From positions 1,984,001 through 2,048,000 of the forward strand of contig JAJNNQ010000011.1 in the NCBI GenBank assembly GCA_027886175.1: 64,000 nucleotides of DNA. The letters run 5' to 3'. Every line of letters starts with the position of its first letter. Position 1 is the first letter of the stretch. A model generated the notes under the pieces. The model was not told the origin of the DNA, made no database searches, and saw only the letters and a program-made list of their open reading frames with translations. Position numbers and translations under genes: made by a program. The stretch comes from Phylloscopus collybita (lineage: Eukaryota > Chordata > Aves > Passeriformes > Phylloscopidae). Positions 10,591-22,346 of this stretch are shown in pieces.

Positions 10591-10848
10591 AGCCACAGCT
10601 CCGGAGTTTCTGATCCATCCCTTCCATCCCTTCAGCCACAGCTCCGGAGTTTCTGATCCATCCCTTCCATCCCTCCAGACACAGCTCCGGAGTTTCTGAT
10701 CCATCCCTTCCATCCCTTCAGCCACAGCTCCAGATTTTCTGATCCATCCCTTCCATCCCTCCAGCCACAGCTCCGGAGTTTCTGATCCATCCCTTCCATC
10801 CCTCCAGCCACAGCTCCGGAGTTTCTGATCCATCCCTTCCATCCCTTC
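10591..10848. repeat. 43-bp tandem repeat, 6 units
   Basis: Six head-to-tail units of 43 bp (starting agccacagctccggagtttc) with few substitutions. The period is not a multiple of three. It abuts the CpG-rich block at 10849. The second copy of that block (57790) has only a single catcccttcc end, so the array is local to this site. Confidence 0.9.
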
Positions 10849-11235
10849 CCGTCCCGGACAAAGCCGCCATCACCGCGCGCTCCCCGAGCCCGCGCCACAG
10901 CGCCCCCTGCAGCCGCGGGGGGATCATCGCACCTGCCCTGCCCACCGGGAGCCACCAGCGCCCCTGCCGGCTGTGCCCGGAACTGCACCCCAGGGGAAAG
11001 TGCCGCGCTCAGGGAAGCTGTTCCTGGGCTCCTGGTTCTGTTTGTTATCAATGCTGTGGGTGGTGGGGTTTGTTTGCCTGGTTATACACACCAGGAAAGA
11101 ACTGGGATTCCTGTCCCCATACCTGTGCCTGAGAGCCCTTGAATTTTCAAAATTATAATAATTCACAGGAAGGGGGTTTGAATTCTCTGTTCCACGGGAG
11201 GCTCCTCCTTCCTCAGCAGACACCTGTTGTTCAAA
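10849..11235 (+). mobile_element. CpG-rich LTR-like block, copy 1
   Basis: Nearly identical to 57790-58190. It runs from ttcccgtcccggacaaagcc through ctggttatacacaccaggaa to a 3' segment with tgagagcccttgaattttca. That segment is shared with the LTR blocks at 35350, 55290 and 58080. Classified as LTR-like because of dispersal with different flanks. Confidence 0.45.
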
Positions 11236-11239
11236 CCTA

Positions 11240-11700
11240 GACACCATGAGATGATCATGACCATGAGAGGGCTGTGATCATCAGATGACCACGACACAGC
11301 TCTGAGGTGATCGAGATCATGAGCTTACCATGAGATGAACATGAAACAACCATGGCCATGAGGTCATCATGGCCATGAGAAGACTGTGACCATCAGATGA
11401 CCACGACAGAGCCCGGAGCATGAGATTGTGTCCATGAGAGGACCACGAGCATGAGGTGATTGTGATCAGTAGACGACCATGAACATGAGATGATGGTGCT
11501 CAGGAAATGACCATGACATGACCACGACTGAGACCATGACATGACTGTGACCATGAGCTGACCACAACGTGAACATCACCATTTCATGACCATGACCATG
11601 AGGTGATCAAGGTCATGAGGTGACCATGAGGTGAACATGAGGTGACCATGACTTAACCATGGCCATGGCGTCATAAAGACCATGGGATAAGCAAGAGATG
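11240..11700. repeat. ATGACC-type degenerate simple repeat
   Basis: About 460 bases of imperfect repeats built on atgaccatgag and gatcatgacc. The only such array in the window. Confidence 0.85.
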
Positions 11701-12330
11701 TGTAGTGGTTTAGGGCAAATTTGGGAGGAAACCTCCTGAAGGGCCTTCCCTCCCCTCCCCCAACCAGTTCAGTAGTGACTTCCTCAGAGAGAAGTGAAAA
11801 TAAAAACCTGTTTATTAAACTTGAAAAGCACTCCCCAGCACAATAAATTGAAAAACACCAGATGACAAGAACTTTGTGCTGCTCTGGAGAGATGACAAAT
11901 TAGAAAAGAAGTCTCTCCTGCAGGAGGTTGCTCTGTTCTCAGTCCCTCTGGTGCTGGGAAAAGTTGCTGTGCAGGGTAGATCTTGGTGGGTCTCAGGTGC
12001 AAGCTCCCCCTGGTGCTCCCCTGGGTCCTCAGCCTGGGGAGGTTTGAACAGTTCCAAAAGAAGATGAAAAAAAAGAGAAAAAAAAAAAAAAAAAGAGGAA
12101 AAAGAAAACCAAAGCTTCTAAACCTCAGCCAGATTCATTAACTAACTAAAAACAGAAAAAAACAGACAGAAAAAAACCCCTCTCCGTCTCCTGTCTTTGT
12201 GTTGTTGATTCCCACTAGCAAGGCCAGTCCGGAGGGGGAAGGTTTCCGAAAACAAACTGTGCGCTTCTCCCAACTTTTTACTCTCAGATCCAATATTAAA
12301 GGTAGAGAGTGTAATATCCAGCATAGACCC
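11701..12330 (-). mobile_element. LTR related to the AT-rich element
   Basis: Read on the minus strand it ends ggcaaatttgggagg-complement and tttgccctaaaccactaca, the same 3' end as the LTRs at 1740-2152 and 41890-42310. A polyadenylation signal lies near 11800. Its outer end is not well defined. It sits beyond the ZNF-2 3' UTR. Confidence 0.5.
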
Positions 12331-12379
12331 ATCAGACAGTTGGGGATATAAACATCGTAACATCACACTAGGACACACT

Positions 12380-12774
12380 TGGAACACAGGAAATCAAAAT
12401 TGTGGAATCCCTGAGGTTGGAAAAGACCTGCAAGAACATTCAGGATTCCTTGGAGCCACCAGAAGAGAGGATTGAACACAAAAGATTATCTCCAGTTGAA
12501 AGTCAACAAATCCGCTCTCCCCAAGGAATTCCCAGTGTCTGTCTGTGTCGTGATGGATGTTCCTGCCCCTGAGTTCATCCAGGTGCCCACGGGGAGACAG
12601 GAAGATGTGGAGCTCCCCCAGCCAGGTGTCTTCCCAACAGGGATCACCAGGACCATAGATCACCAGGGCTCTGGGGGTCACTGGGGATCATCCAATGCTG
12701 ATCCTCCCATGGGGGATGGAGCTGGAGCAGCGCACGAAGCTCTTCCCGCTCTCAGGGCACTCCCAGGGCTTCCC
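12380..12774 (-). other. ZNF-2 3' UTR
   Basis: The family 3' UTR block, including the in-frame relic finger after the stop. Beyond it lies a segment with ggaatccctgaggttggaaa (12404-12425) that also follows ZNF-7 in inverted form (about 53600-53640). Confidence 0.5.
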
Positions 12775-13776
<1,002 letters not shown>

Positions 13777-13919
13777 TCAGGAAATCATTTTGCACCTTGT
13801 GTCTGTAAGAACCTCCAAAACACCAAGATTCAGCACAAAAATCCTCCAAACATCAAGACACAGATCAAAAACTCACCAAATATCCAGACTCTGCCAAAAA
13901 CTCTTCTAAATCATAAGGA

Positions 13920-14420
13920 TGTCCTGCAAACAGGGACATGCAAGGAAGAAGAGGAAGGTTCCGTTACAAACAGATGCTGGAAATCTGCTTGGAGATAGGA
14001 CCAGGGACTTGGACATAAGGAAGGGACAGAAGAAGCCCTCAGTTCCAGAAAATGTTACTCATTGACACGGACTGCTGCTCAGCCAAAATCCTGATGAATT
14101 CCTGAACGTGGAGAAGAAGAACAAACCCTGAACAGAGGCAGGAATATCGGATGTTATACAAAAGGGGGGTGCATATTAACGAGGACATGCAGCAGGCGGA
14201 TCGGGAAGGCTGAACTTTCCAAGGACTTTCGCCAATGGGCAAAGGGAGAGGGAGATGCAGAAGGGAAAATCAGGATAAAAAGGAGGCTGCGAACTACAAC
14301 AATTGGAGAGACCGCATGGCAAATGCCGCATGGCCTCTCCCTTTGTTCATGAATAAAGTCACTTTTACAGGACTCCTCTGGCTCCTTCGGGCACAGAAAC
14401 CTCTGGCGATGCCAATTTTC
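13920..14420 (+). mobile_element. Solo LTR in ZNF-2 intron 1
   Basis: Starts tgtcctgc and has aataaagtcacttttacagg near 14352. It matches the LTR ends of the provirus at 23950-28375. Flanks on both sides are the same as those of the provirus in the ZNF-5 intron: aaatcat(a/c)agga on the finger-exon side and attttcccgc on the CpG side. This is therefore the solo-LTR state of the same insertion, antisense to the host gene. Confidence 0.7.
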
Positions 14421-14424
14421 CCGC

Positions 14425-15740
14425 CCAGGCCCGTGGACAGCGCAGCGCCTCCGTCCTACCCACAGGAACCGGGACGAGCCAGCGCTGCTCCGGCCCCGGC
14501 TCCTGCCCAGGCACCCGCGGGAAGGAGACCGCGGGCAGCCGCTCCCGCAGCGCCCTCAGGGCACGGGGAACACGGCGCGGACACGGCACAACCCAGCCAC
14601 AGCCAGAGCCCCCTGCCGCCCCCTCCGCCCGCAGCCAGCCCCGAGCCCCGGCACAACCCAGCGCGGCTCCCACCTGCGCCGGGGCCGCCTCCGAGCTCCG
14701 CCGCCGCCGCCGCCTCCACACCGAGGGTCCGAAAATGGCGCCCCTGAAAAGCCAGGGCTGTTCTTCTGCCCGCTCTGCCCAATCGGCGCGCAGGGAGAGC
14801 CAGGAGTGACGGCACCATCAGCCAATGGCAGCGATCCAGGGGCGGGCTCTGCACACGGCCCAGCCCCGCCCCGCGCTCTCAGGCCCCGCCCCCGGGCTGT
14901 CTGAGGGCAAAGCCGCAGATGAGGAACAGCCCTGGGACGGGCCCGGGCCCGAGGCGGGATGGAGCTGAAAACACAAACAAAGTTCTCCGCACCTCCCGCA
15001 CCGCCTTGCCCAGCCCTGCCTGCTGGGTGCCTCCGACTCAGCGGGAAGCCCTCGAGCCCCACTTCTCCTACCCCCTACCTGGGAGCATCAGTTCGTCACT
15101 TTGATTTCCCCGAAAAAGGGAAAACTGCCCCAATCTCCTGTCGATGAGTGGAAGAGGGGAGAGATTTCTGGCAGAAAAGTTCAAAATTCAAAGAACGACA
15201 ATGAGAAGTAAATGAAGACCCTTAAAATCAGCGTCCCCTGACGCCTCCCTCCTTCCAGCTCCACCTCCTCCCCCGGCAGAGCAGGGAGACAGGGAATGGG
15301 GCCATGGTCAGTTCGTGCCCCGGGGCTTTTCCGGCTGCTCAGGGACAGGAGCTGTTCCCCTGCTGCACCCTGGGCTCCCTCCCACAGCAGAGTTCTCCAG
15401 GAACTCCCAGTGAGAGCGATTCTGGGAGGGAAAGCGCTCCCAGGTCCTTCCCGCTGCTCCCAGGATCGCTCCCGGTGCCGCGCGGGGCGGGGCCGCTTTG
15501 GAACCCCCCCGGGGCAGAGCGCGGCTGCTTTTGGGTGTCGGCACCGCCCGGGCCGGGCTGGGAGCGGAGGAGGAGCGGGAGGAAGAGGCGGGACAGAGGA
15601 GGAAGAGGAGGAGCAGCAACACCACGCGGTTTTCCCGCCCGCCCGCTCCGGCCGCAGCTCCCCCGGCTCCGGCAGCATCGCGCACCCCGGAACCCGCAGG
15701 TGAGCGGGGAGAGGGAGCTCGCCCCAAATCCATCGGCAGG
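14425..15740. promoter_or_regulatory. CpG-island bidirectional promoter of ZNF-2 and ZNF-3
   Basis: A GC- and CpG-rich block holding two diverging first exons. On the minus strand one runs from about 14748 and ends at donor gcag|gtggga (14674), serving ZNF-2. On the plus strand one ends at acccgcag|gtgagc (15699), serving ZNF-3. CCAAT motifs (gccaatgg near 14821; cccaatcgg near 14778) lie between. The donors are 1025 bases apart, exactly as in the inverted copy (22671 and 23696). Transcription starts are inferred, not seen. Confidence 0.6.
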
Positions 15741-16024
15741 GGGGCTCCGAGAGGTTTTTTTTTTTCGGGGCAGGGGATGTTTGGCTCTTGCAGGACTCCA
15801 AAGCCGAGGCGGAGATGCCCCTGGAGGGATCTTGCGGGGTCCCAGGTGGCGATGGCCCGGTCCTGGCGGGCAGAGCCTGGAGATGAGCGGGGTCCGGGAC
15901 TCCGAGGCTGAAAGGGGCGCTGACTTCTGCAGCTGCGCTTGGGCAGCGGGACCATCAAACCCAACGCGCTCAGCCCTTGTTTTCCCACCCAAACCAGGAT
16001 CTCGTATTCCCAAACGTTGGCCGG

Positions 16025-17259
16025 ATGGAGGAGGAGGAGGCCGCGAGGAAGAGGGAGATGGCCCTGGAGCCCCAGGCAGGTGAGGAGGAAGTCACTGCCC
16101 CTTTCCTCCTCTCTCCTGCTCCATCTCCCAGCCCAGCCCGGCCCCCAGCTGTAGGACAACCCTGCTGCCGACGCTGTTCTGCCAGGGATCTCCTTCCCCT
16201 TGTCTCTGGCACGGAGGCAAATCCCATCCTCTCCTTGCCCTTCCTCCCCCAGACAAGGAGCTGAGGACGCAGTCCAGGGAGGACAAATCCCCGCAGCAGA
16301 ACCTCGTGGAAGAGGCCGTTTTGAGCGGCTCCACGGTGCAGGAATCTGACATGGAGGAAAATCCCCATAGATCCTGCACGAGGAGGGGCTGCAAAGACAG
16401 ATCACGGGGATCCCAGGAGGAAAGTCCCACCCTGGGCCAGAGATGCAGCCGCAGATGTGGCCGGAGGTCACAGCTGGGGGTGTCTGAGCAGTTTCTAAAC
16501 GTGGAGAAGCCCCACAAGTGCTCAAAATGTGAGAAGAGCTTCAGCTGGAGATCCGACCTGATCCACCACTTGAGAATCCACACTGGAGAGAGACCCTACA
16601 AATGTGGAGAATGTGAGAAGAGCTTCAGCCACAACTCCCACCTGATCCGCCACCAGATGGTCCACACGGGGGTGAGGCCCTATGAGTGTGACCAGTGCAG
16701 GAAGAGGTTTCAGAGCAGCTCCGATCTCCTCGTCCATCAGCGGATTCACACGGAGGAGAGGCCCTTCCTCTGCCCCGACTGCGGGAAGGGCTTCAACCGC
16801 AACTTCACCCTCATCAACCACCGGCGCATCCACACCGGGGAGAGGCCCTACGAGTGTCCTGAGTGTGGGAAGAGCTTCAGGCTGAGCTCCCATCTGATCC
16901 GCCACCAGAGGATCCACACAGGGGAACGGCCCTATGAGTGTGGGGAGTGTGGGAAGGGCTTCATCCAGAGATCCTCCCTGATTGTCCACCAGAGGACCCA
17001 CACCGGGGAGAGGCCCTACGAGTGTGATCAATGCAGGAAGAAGTTTAAGAGCAGCTCCCGTCTCTTCCTGCACCAACGGATTCACATGGGTGAGAGGCCC
17101 TTCCGCTGCCCCCACTGCGGGATGGGCTTCAAGCAAAACTGGACCCTTGTCAGCCACCAGCACATCCACACCGGGGAGAGGCCCTACGAGTGTCCCCAGT
17201 GTGGGAAGAGCTTCTCACGCAGCTCTCACTTGACCCAACACCCACGGAACCACCACTAA
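16025..17259 (+). CDS. ZNF-3: C2H2 zinc-finger protein, 9 fingers, two coding exons
   Basis: Coding parts 16025-16079 (donor gcag|gtgagg) and 16253-17259 (acceptor ccccag|acaagg) join in phase 1 to about 353 residues. The first exon encodes [11 protein letters not shown]..., the second an acidic/basic linker and nine fingers. ATG 16025 follows an exon start (cag|gatctcgt, 15998) homologous to that of the single-exon paralogues, which supports the start. The linker before finger 1 is NVEKPHKC. The last finger has HPRNHH. The relic finger after the stop here keeps both cysteines (CPECRKSF). Noncoding exon 1 probably ends at 15699. Inverted paralogue: ZNF-4. Confidence 0.88.
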
Positions 17260-17755
17260 GGGAAGCCCTGGGAGTGTCCTGAGTGCAGGAAGAGCTTCGT
17301 GCGCTGCTCCAGCTCCATCTCCCTTGGGAGGATCAGTGCTGGCTGATCCCCAGGAACACCTGGTTGGTGACTCCACAGCCTCCTGGTTCCCTTTGCCAGG
17401 ATTTTCCTTTCATTTCTCTTTATCCTTTCAAAACTCCCAAAACCAAGGTAAAAATAAAGATTTTAAACAAAGACATGGATGTGGATATGGGCAGATCTTG
17501 CAGGGGATGTGGGGGATGCTGGGTGTGAGGGACTTGAGGGTTCTTGGCAGACACTTGGGGGTTGCTCAGGGCTTTGGGCTCCCCAGGCTGAGCACCTCCA
17601 GCTGTGCTGGGAGGCCCTGACTGAGTTCTTGGGCAGCTGATCAAGGACCTCCTGCCTCAGAACTCTCCCGATGTCCCCCTGTTCCAGTTCCCAGTGTCTA
17701 TTGTCCAGGATCCCGCTCTTCCCGCTGTCACCACCCCTGCCCGCCACCCATTCCT
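17260..17755 (+). other. ZNF-3 3' flank
   Basis: Family 3' UTR, then unique sequence with possible polyadenylation signal aataaag near 17453. The part at about 17495-17620 (gatgctgggtgtgagggact) has a diverged copy at about 54120-54250 downstream of ZNF-7. Confidence 0.5.
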
Positions 17756-17759
17756 CTGT

Positions 17760-18480
17760 CATTCCACTCACAGTCCTGTCCTGCACCCATTCCAGTGTAG
17801 ATCCCATTTCCGGTCTCATTCCCTGTCCCTATCCAATATTCTCTGCTTGATGTTCCCATATTCCCAGTCCCATATTCCCTACCCTGTTCCCATTCTCGTA
17901 TTCTTGGTCCCACTGCAGCTCCCATATTTCCATTGCAGTATTCTCCATCCCCTTCCCATATTCCTGTTTCCAATCTTGGTCCCATCTTCCTAATCCATAT
18001 CCCATATTCTCTTCCCTGTTTCTGTTTCCATGTTCCCTTCCCATATTCCTGTATTACCGTATTCCCGGGAATACTCGTGTGTTCCCAGTCCCATTCCTGG
18101 TCCCTGTCCCGTATTCTCTGTCCCATTTCCAGTCCAGTACTCCTGGGCTCAATTTTGATCTCTGTCCCTATTCTATGTATCATTCCAAGTTCCTGTCTCG
18201 TATTTCCAGTCCCATTCCTGGTCCCTGTCCATATTCCCAATCTCTGTCCCCATTTGCGGTCCCATTCCCGGTCCCTGTTAATATTCCTCATCCCATTCCT
18301 GGACCTCGTCCCCATTCCCAATCCCTGCCCTCATTCCTGATCCCCCTCTCCATTCCTAGTCCCAGTCCAGTATTCCTGGTCCAATCCTTGGTCCCTGTCC
18401 CCATTCCCAGTTCTATTCCTAGTCCCTGTCTCATATTTCCTGTCCCATTCCCATTCCCTGTCCCCATTCCCAGTGCCATT
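17760..18480. repeat. Minisatellite of TATTCCCAGTCCCATTCC type
   Basis: About 720 bases of degenerate pentamer-like repeats (cattccc, ggtccctgtccc, atattccc). The frames crossing it are repeat artefacts. Confidence 0.85.
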
Positions 18481-19980
18481 CCCCAGGGCCGCCTCTGGCA
18501 CGGGGCCCTGAGGGCTCCCCAGCTCGGGCTGGCTGTGGCACACGAACCCTTCAGCCCTGCTGCTCTCCTTGGCCAGCTGCAGAGAGCACAAGGCTTTGGG
18601 CATTTCTCAGAGGCCCCCAGCTGGCCAGAGCAGCCCCTCCTGCCAGCACCCCCTGTGCCTCAGAGCCCTCCCTCCTGCCGGGGACATGGAGGGGACACGG
18701 GCCTGCAGGAGGCTCCTGTTCCTGAGACAGGAGCAAGGCTGCAGCTCCAGCCTTTGGGCCCTGGGCCGCAGCAGCCCAGGGGAGGCCCAGCTGCAGAGCT
18801 GGCAGCCCCCGATGTGTTTCACTGCAACGCTTTGGAACACTGATCCCTGGTGGGGTTCCCAGGACCTCTGAGGGTCCAGCCCTGGCAGAGAAATGGCTTA
18901 AATCCATTAGCGAGACAGCATGGTTGAGTATGGCTTGAAAAATCAAAAAGATTTAATGAAAGAAAGAAAATAATACAGAAGAAAGAACAAAGCCAAGCTC
19001 AGGATAGGGACAGGTCCCATCCACCTGCTGCAACACCTCGAAAATGCCCCAAGCCCCTTTGTTCTCTCTCTTATCTACTTAACGATCAAAGAGTGCTCCA
19101 CTGGCAAACTGCTGATAGCAAGAGGTACAGGATTTGAAGAACAGCAACAAAGTCCAACAGGTGCTTGTCTTGGCATTGATCCAAGTAGTGTCAGGACAGC
19201 AAAGAAGTTTCTCGGTCCTTTACCTTATAAGCAATTCAAGGTGTGAGTCAAACCTTTCCCCTATGGAAAATGCTTCCTCAGGTGTGGGGTGCTTTCCTAC
19301 AAATCCCCATCCCATATTCTCTCTGCGCTCGCTGTTTCCATGTTCCCAAGTTATTTCAGGATCAGTCAAATTAAGAGGTGGGAGACCCTGTAAGTATTCC
19401 CAGCCTGAATGTGGAGGTTGTGTCTGCACTAACCCAACTTGTCACCAGTGCCCCAAAGCGAGGCAGTGACAACATTTTTGGGGTCACCCCCACGACTCCC
19501 ACCCCCCCACATCCCACTGAGGATGCTCTGCTACCTTGCACCCCCTGCACGCCACATCCCCCCAGGGGACTCTGGGGACTGTCCCTGTGTCCCCACCCCC
19601 AATCACCCAAGGTACCTCCACTGCTGCACCCACACTCGGCCCTGGTTCCTGTAGGGGATTCCCAATGTGAGCAGGCAGGAGTTTGAGTCACACCCTCACC
19701 TCTCCTCCTCCTCCGGGAGGTGATGTCACTTCTCCCGCTGGGGACGTCCCAGTGACACCAGGGAGACACCGCGGGTCACCCCTGGCAGGGACTGCAGGGT
19801 CACAGTGGCTCCTGGAGCCCCCTGGATGTGACAGCTGGGGGTCCTGGGATGCTGCAGTGACAATTTGGGGAGTGGGTGCTTGTTTGGGGGTCTCCAGGGT
19901 GGGTCATGAAGTCCTCTCCTGTTACCCCAGACAACCCCAGCCCATGCCTCAGTTTCCCCCTCACTCTGCAGGGATCACCC
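18481..19980. other. No confident gene
   Basis: A mixed region: GC-rich to about 18890, then A-rich sequence with gatttaatgaaagaaagaaa (about 18949) and moderately GC-rich DNA. I found no splice-supported frame or recognisable repeat family. Confidence 0.4.
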
Positions 19981-19994
19981 GGAGCCGAATTGGG

Positions 19995-20832
19995 TTTATT
20001 TTGGGGGGTTTGGGGTTGGGGCTACTGGGATGGGCTGGTCGGCCAGTGGGGTGGGCTGGGGTGTTGCCAGATTGGTGGCCATCTGGGCTGGGGGCTGGCC
20101 AGGCTCAGGGGCTGCAGGGCCAGGGGCCATCCAGACCAGAGTTCAGCTGGGATCTGTGCCTCTGGTGCCCATCTGGACCAGTGTCCAGCCAGAGGGGGAT
20201 CCATGGCTCTGGTGTCCATCTGGCTCAGAATCCAACCTCTCCTGCCCCCTTCCATCTCAGGCTCCCCAGCTGGGGCTGCTCCTCACTGCAGAGTGGACAA
20301 GACCCATGGTCAGTCCCAAGATGACCCCAAACCCCTTCCCACCAACACCACCAGGCCACCCACCCCAAGCCCTAGTGCAACCAATGTCCCCAGGAAGCCG
20401 GGCCAGCTCTGGATCTCCTGGAAGAGGAGATCCACAGTCCTGGGTTGAGGACTCAAGGGCATCCAGGATGGTGGGCACTGAGTCCATGTGGTACATGGGG
20501 ACAGTTGGGGGCACAGTTGGGGACACGCCTGTGGGGACAGGGGCTGGTGAGTGAGGGTTGGAGGAGGAGGGATGCACCCAAAAATGTGTCAAAGTCAAGG
20601 GGAGGGCACCCAAAATTGGAGGAAAGGATGAGAAATGAGGCAAAGGATCCAAAATAGGACAAAGGGACCCAAATCAGGGGAAAAGGAGCCAAAATGGGGA
20701 GAGGAAGGAGCCAAAATCAAAGGACTAAGGGTGTCATTGGATGTCATGGAGTGTCACAGGGTGTCGTGGGATGTCCCTACCTGTGACAGGACAGGTGAAG
20801 ATGCTCAGCGTCAGAAGCAGCCATGGGAACAT
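19995..20832 (-). CDS. Possible small signal-peptide / membrane protein gene (tentative)
   Basis: On the minus strand, 20781-20832 reads as a typical signal peptide (MFPWLLLTLSIFTCPVT) ending at donor acag|gtaggg. An acceptor, cccacag|gcgtgt, lies at 20528. A hydrophobic Gly/Leu/Val-rich segment preceded by SWPGFLGTLVA is encoded at about 20330-20400 and ends in TGA at 20310-20312. A plausible acceptor (ctcttccag) lies at 20418 and a polyadenylation signal (aataaa) at 19995-20000. I could not join all parts in one frame: the frame from 20528 differs by one from that of the membrane segment. It could be a decayed receptor gene or chance. Family not recognised. Confidence 0.3.
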
Positions 20833-21207
20833 CCTGAGGGACAGGGGGACACCCTGTGGGACACGGGGCACCTTGTGGTACAGGGCCTGGGACCTCAGGG
20901 ACTGTGGCCCCACTGGGGGCAAGGGACAGGGACACAGGGGACAGGGACACACAGGAGGGACCAGGACACAGCAGGCAAAACAGGCACACACAGAGGGGTG
21001 AGGGAGGCACGGCAGGCGCTGGAGACATCCGGAGGGAGGGGACACGATGGCACCAGGATGCTCATCAGGGGACAATGTCACCACAGCTGTTGGGATGCTG
21101 GCACCAGGATGCCTTCAGTGACACCCAACGCCGATCCTCCCACGGGGGATGGAGCTGGAGCAGCGCACGAAGCTCTTCCCGTTCTCAAGGCATTCCCAGG
21201 GCTTCCC

Positions 21208-22346
21208 TTAGTGGTGGCTCCATTGGTGTTGGGTCAAGTGAGAGCTCTTAGAAAAGCTCTTCCCACACTCAGGACACTCGTAGGGCCTCTCCCCGATGTG
21301 GATGCGCTGGTGCCTGACAAGGTGGGTGTTTCGCTTGAAGCCCATCCCGCAGTCGGGGCAGCGGAAGGGCCTCTCCTCCGTGTGAATCCGCTGGTGCTTG
21401 AGGAGATCAGAGCTGGTATGAAACCTCTTCCTGCACTGGTCACACTCGTAGGGCCTCTCCCCAGTGTGGCTCCTCTGGTGGACAGTCAGATGGGAGCTCT
21501 GAATGAAGCTCTTCCCACACTCCCCACACTCAAAGGGCTGTTTCCCTGTGTGGATTCTCTGGTGGAGGATCAGGTTGGATTTGTGGATAAATCTCTTCCC
21601 ACACTTGGGACACTCATAGGGCCGTTCCCCCTTGTGGCTCATCTGGTGGCGGGTCAGGTTGTACCTCTGGCTGAAGCTCATCCCACACTCCCCACACTCG
21701 TAGGGCCGTGCCCCCGTGTGGCTCCTCTGGTGGACAGTCAGGTTGGAGCTATCACTGAAGTGCTTCCCACACTCAAGACAACCGTAGGGCCTCTCCCCGG
21801 TGTGGATGCGCCTGTGGGTGATGAGGGAGGATCTCCAGCTGAAGCTCTTCTCACATTTCGAGCACTTGTGGGGCTTCTCCCTATCGTGAAGCTGCTCAGG
21901 GATGCCCCGCTCTGAGCTCCCGCCGTTTCCCTGTCCCAGGGTGGGTCTTCCCTTCTGGGATCCCCGTGATCTGCGTTTGCAGCCCCTCCTCGTGCGGGAT
22001 CTCCGGGGCTTTTCCTACCCATTGGATTCCTGCACCGTGGAGCTGCTCAAAACGGCCTCTTCCACGAGGTTCTGCCGCAGGGATTTGTCCTCCCTGGACT
22101 GCGTCCTCAGCTCCTTGTCTGGGGGAAGAAGGAAAAGGAGAGGATGGGATTTGCCTCCGTGCCAGAGACAAGGGGAAGGAGATCCCTGGCAGGACGGCAT
22201 TGACAGCGGGGTTGTCCTACAGCTGGGGGCTGGGCTGGGCTGGGAGATGGAGCAGGAGAGAGGGGGAAAGGGGCAGTGACTTCCCCCTCACCTGCCTGGG
22301 GCCCCAGGGCCATCTCCCTCTTCCTCGCGGCCTCCTCCTCCTCCAT
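21208..22346 (-). pseudogene. ZNF-4: C2H2 zinc-finger gene, 8 fingers, nonsense-broken
   Basis: Inverted paralogue of ZNF-3. Coding exon 1 is 22292-22346 ([11 protein letters not shown]...; donor gtgagg) and exon 2 starts at 22118. In the joined frame codon 22015-22017 is TAG, where ZNF-3 has GAG. The rest, from 22014 to the TAA at 21208, is open and encodes eight fingers, but the next ATG is only at 21681 inside finger 3. Reinitiation there would leave about 157 residues and five complete fingers. Finger order starts [24 protein letters not shown]. The promoter copy at 22671 looks intact. Either a recent pseudogene or a shortened protein. Confidence 0.8.

Noticed and set aside
15308..16525. 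405-codon open frame on the minus strand
   Set aside because: Antisense of the CpG island and the ZNF-3 5' exons; no protein-like features.
17728..18321. Arg/Gly/Thr-rich frame in the 17.7-18.5 kb region
   Set aside because: Arises from a degenerate minisatellite.
19972..20045. Hydrophobic plus-strand segment after tcactctgcag (ITRSRIGFILGG)
   Set aside because: It overlaps the antisense of a likely 3' UTR polyadenylation site, and no upstream immunoglobulin or other domain is in frame.
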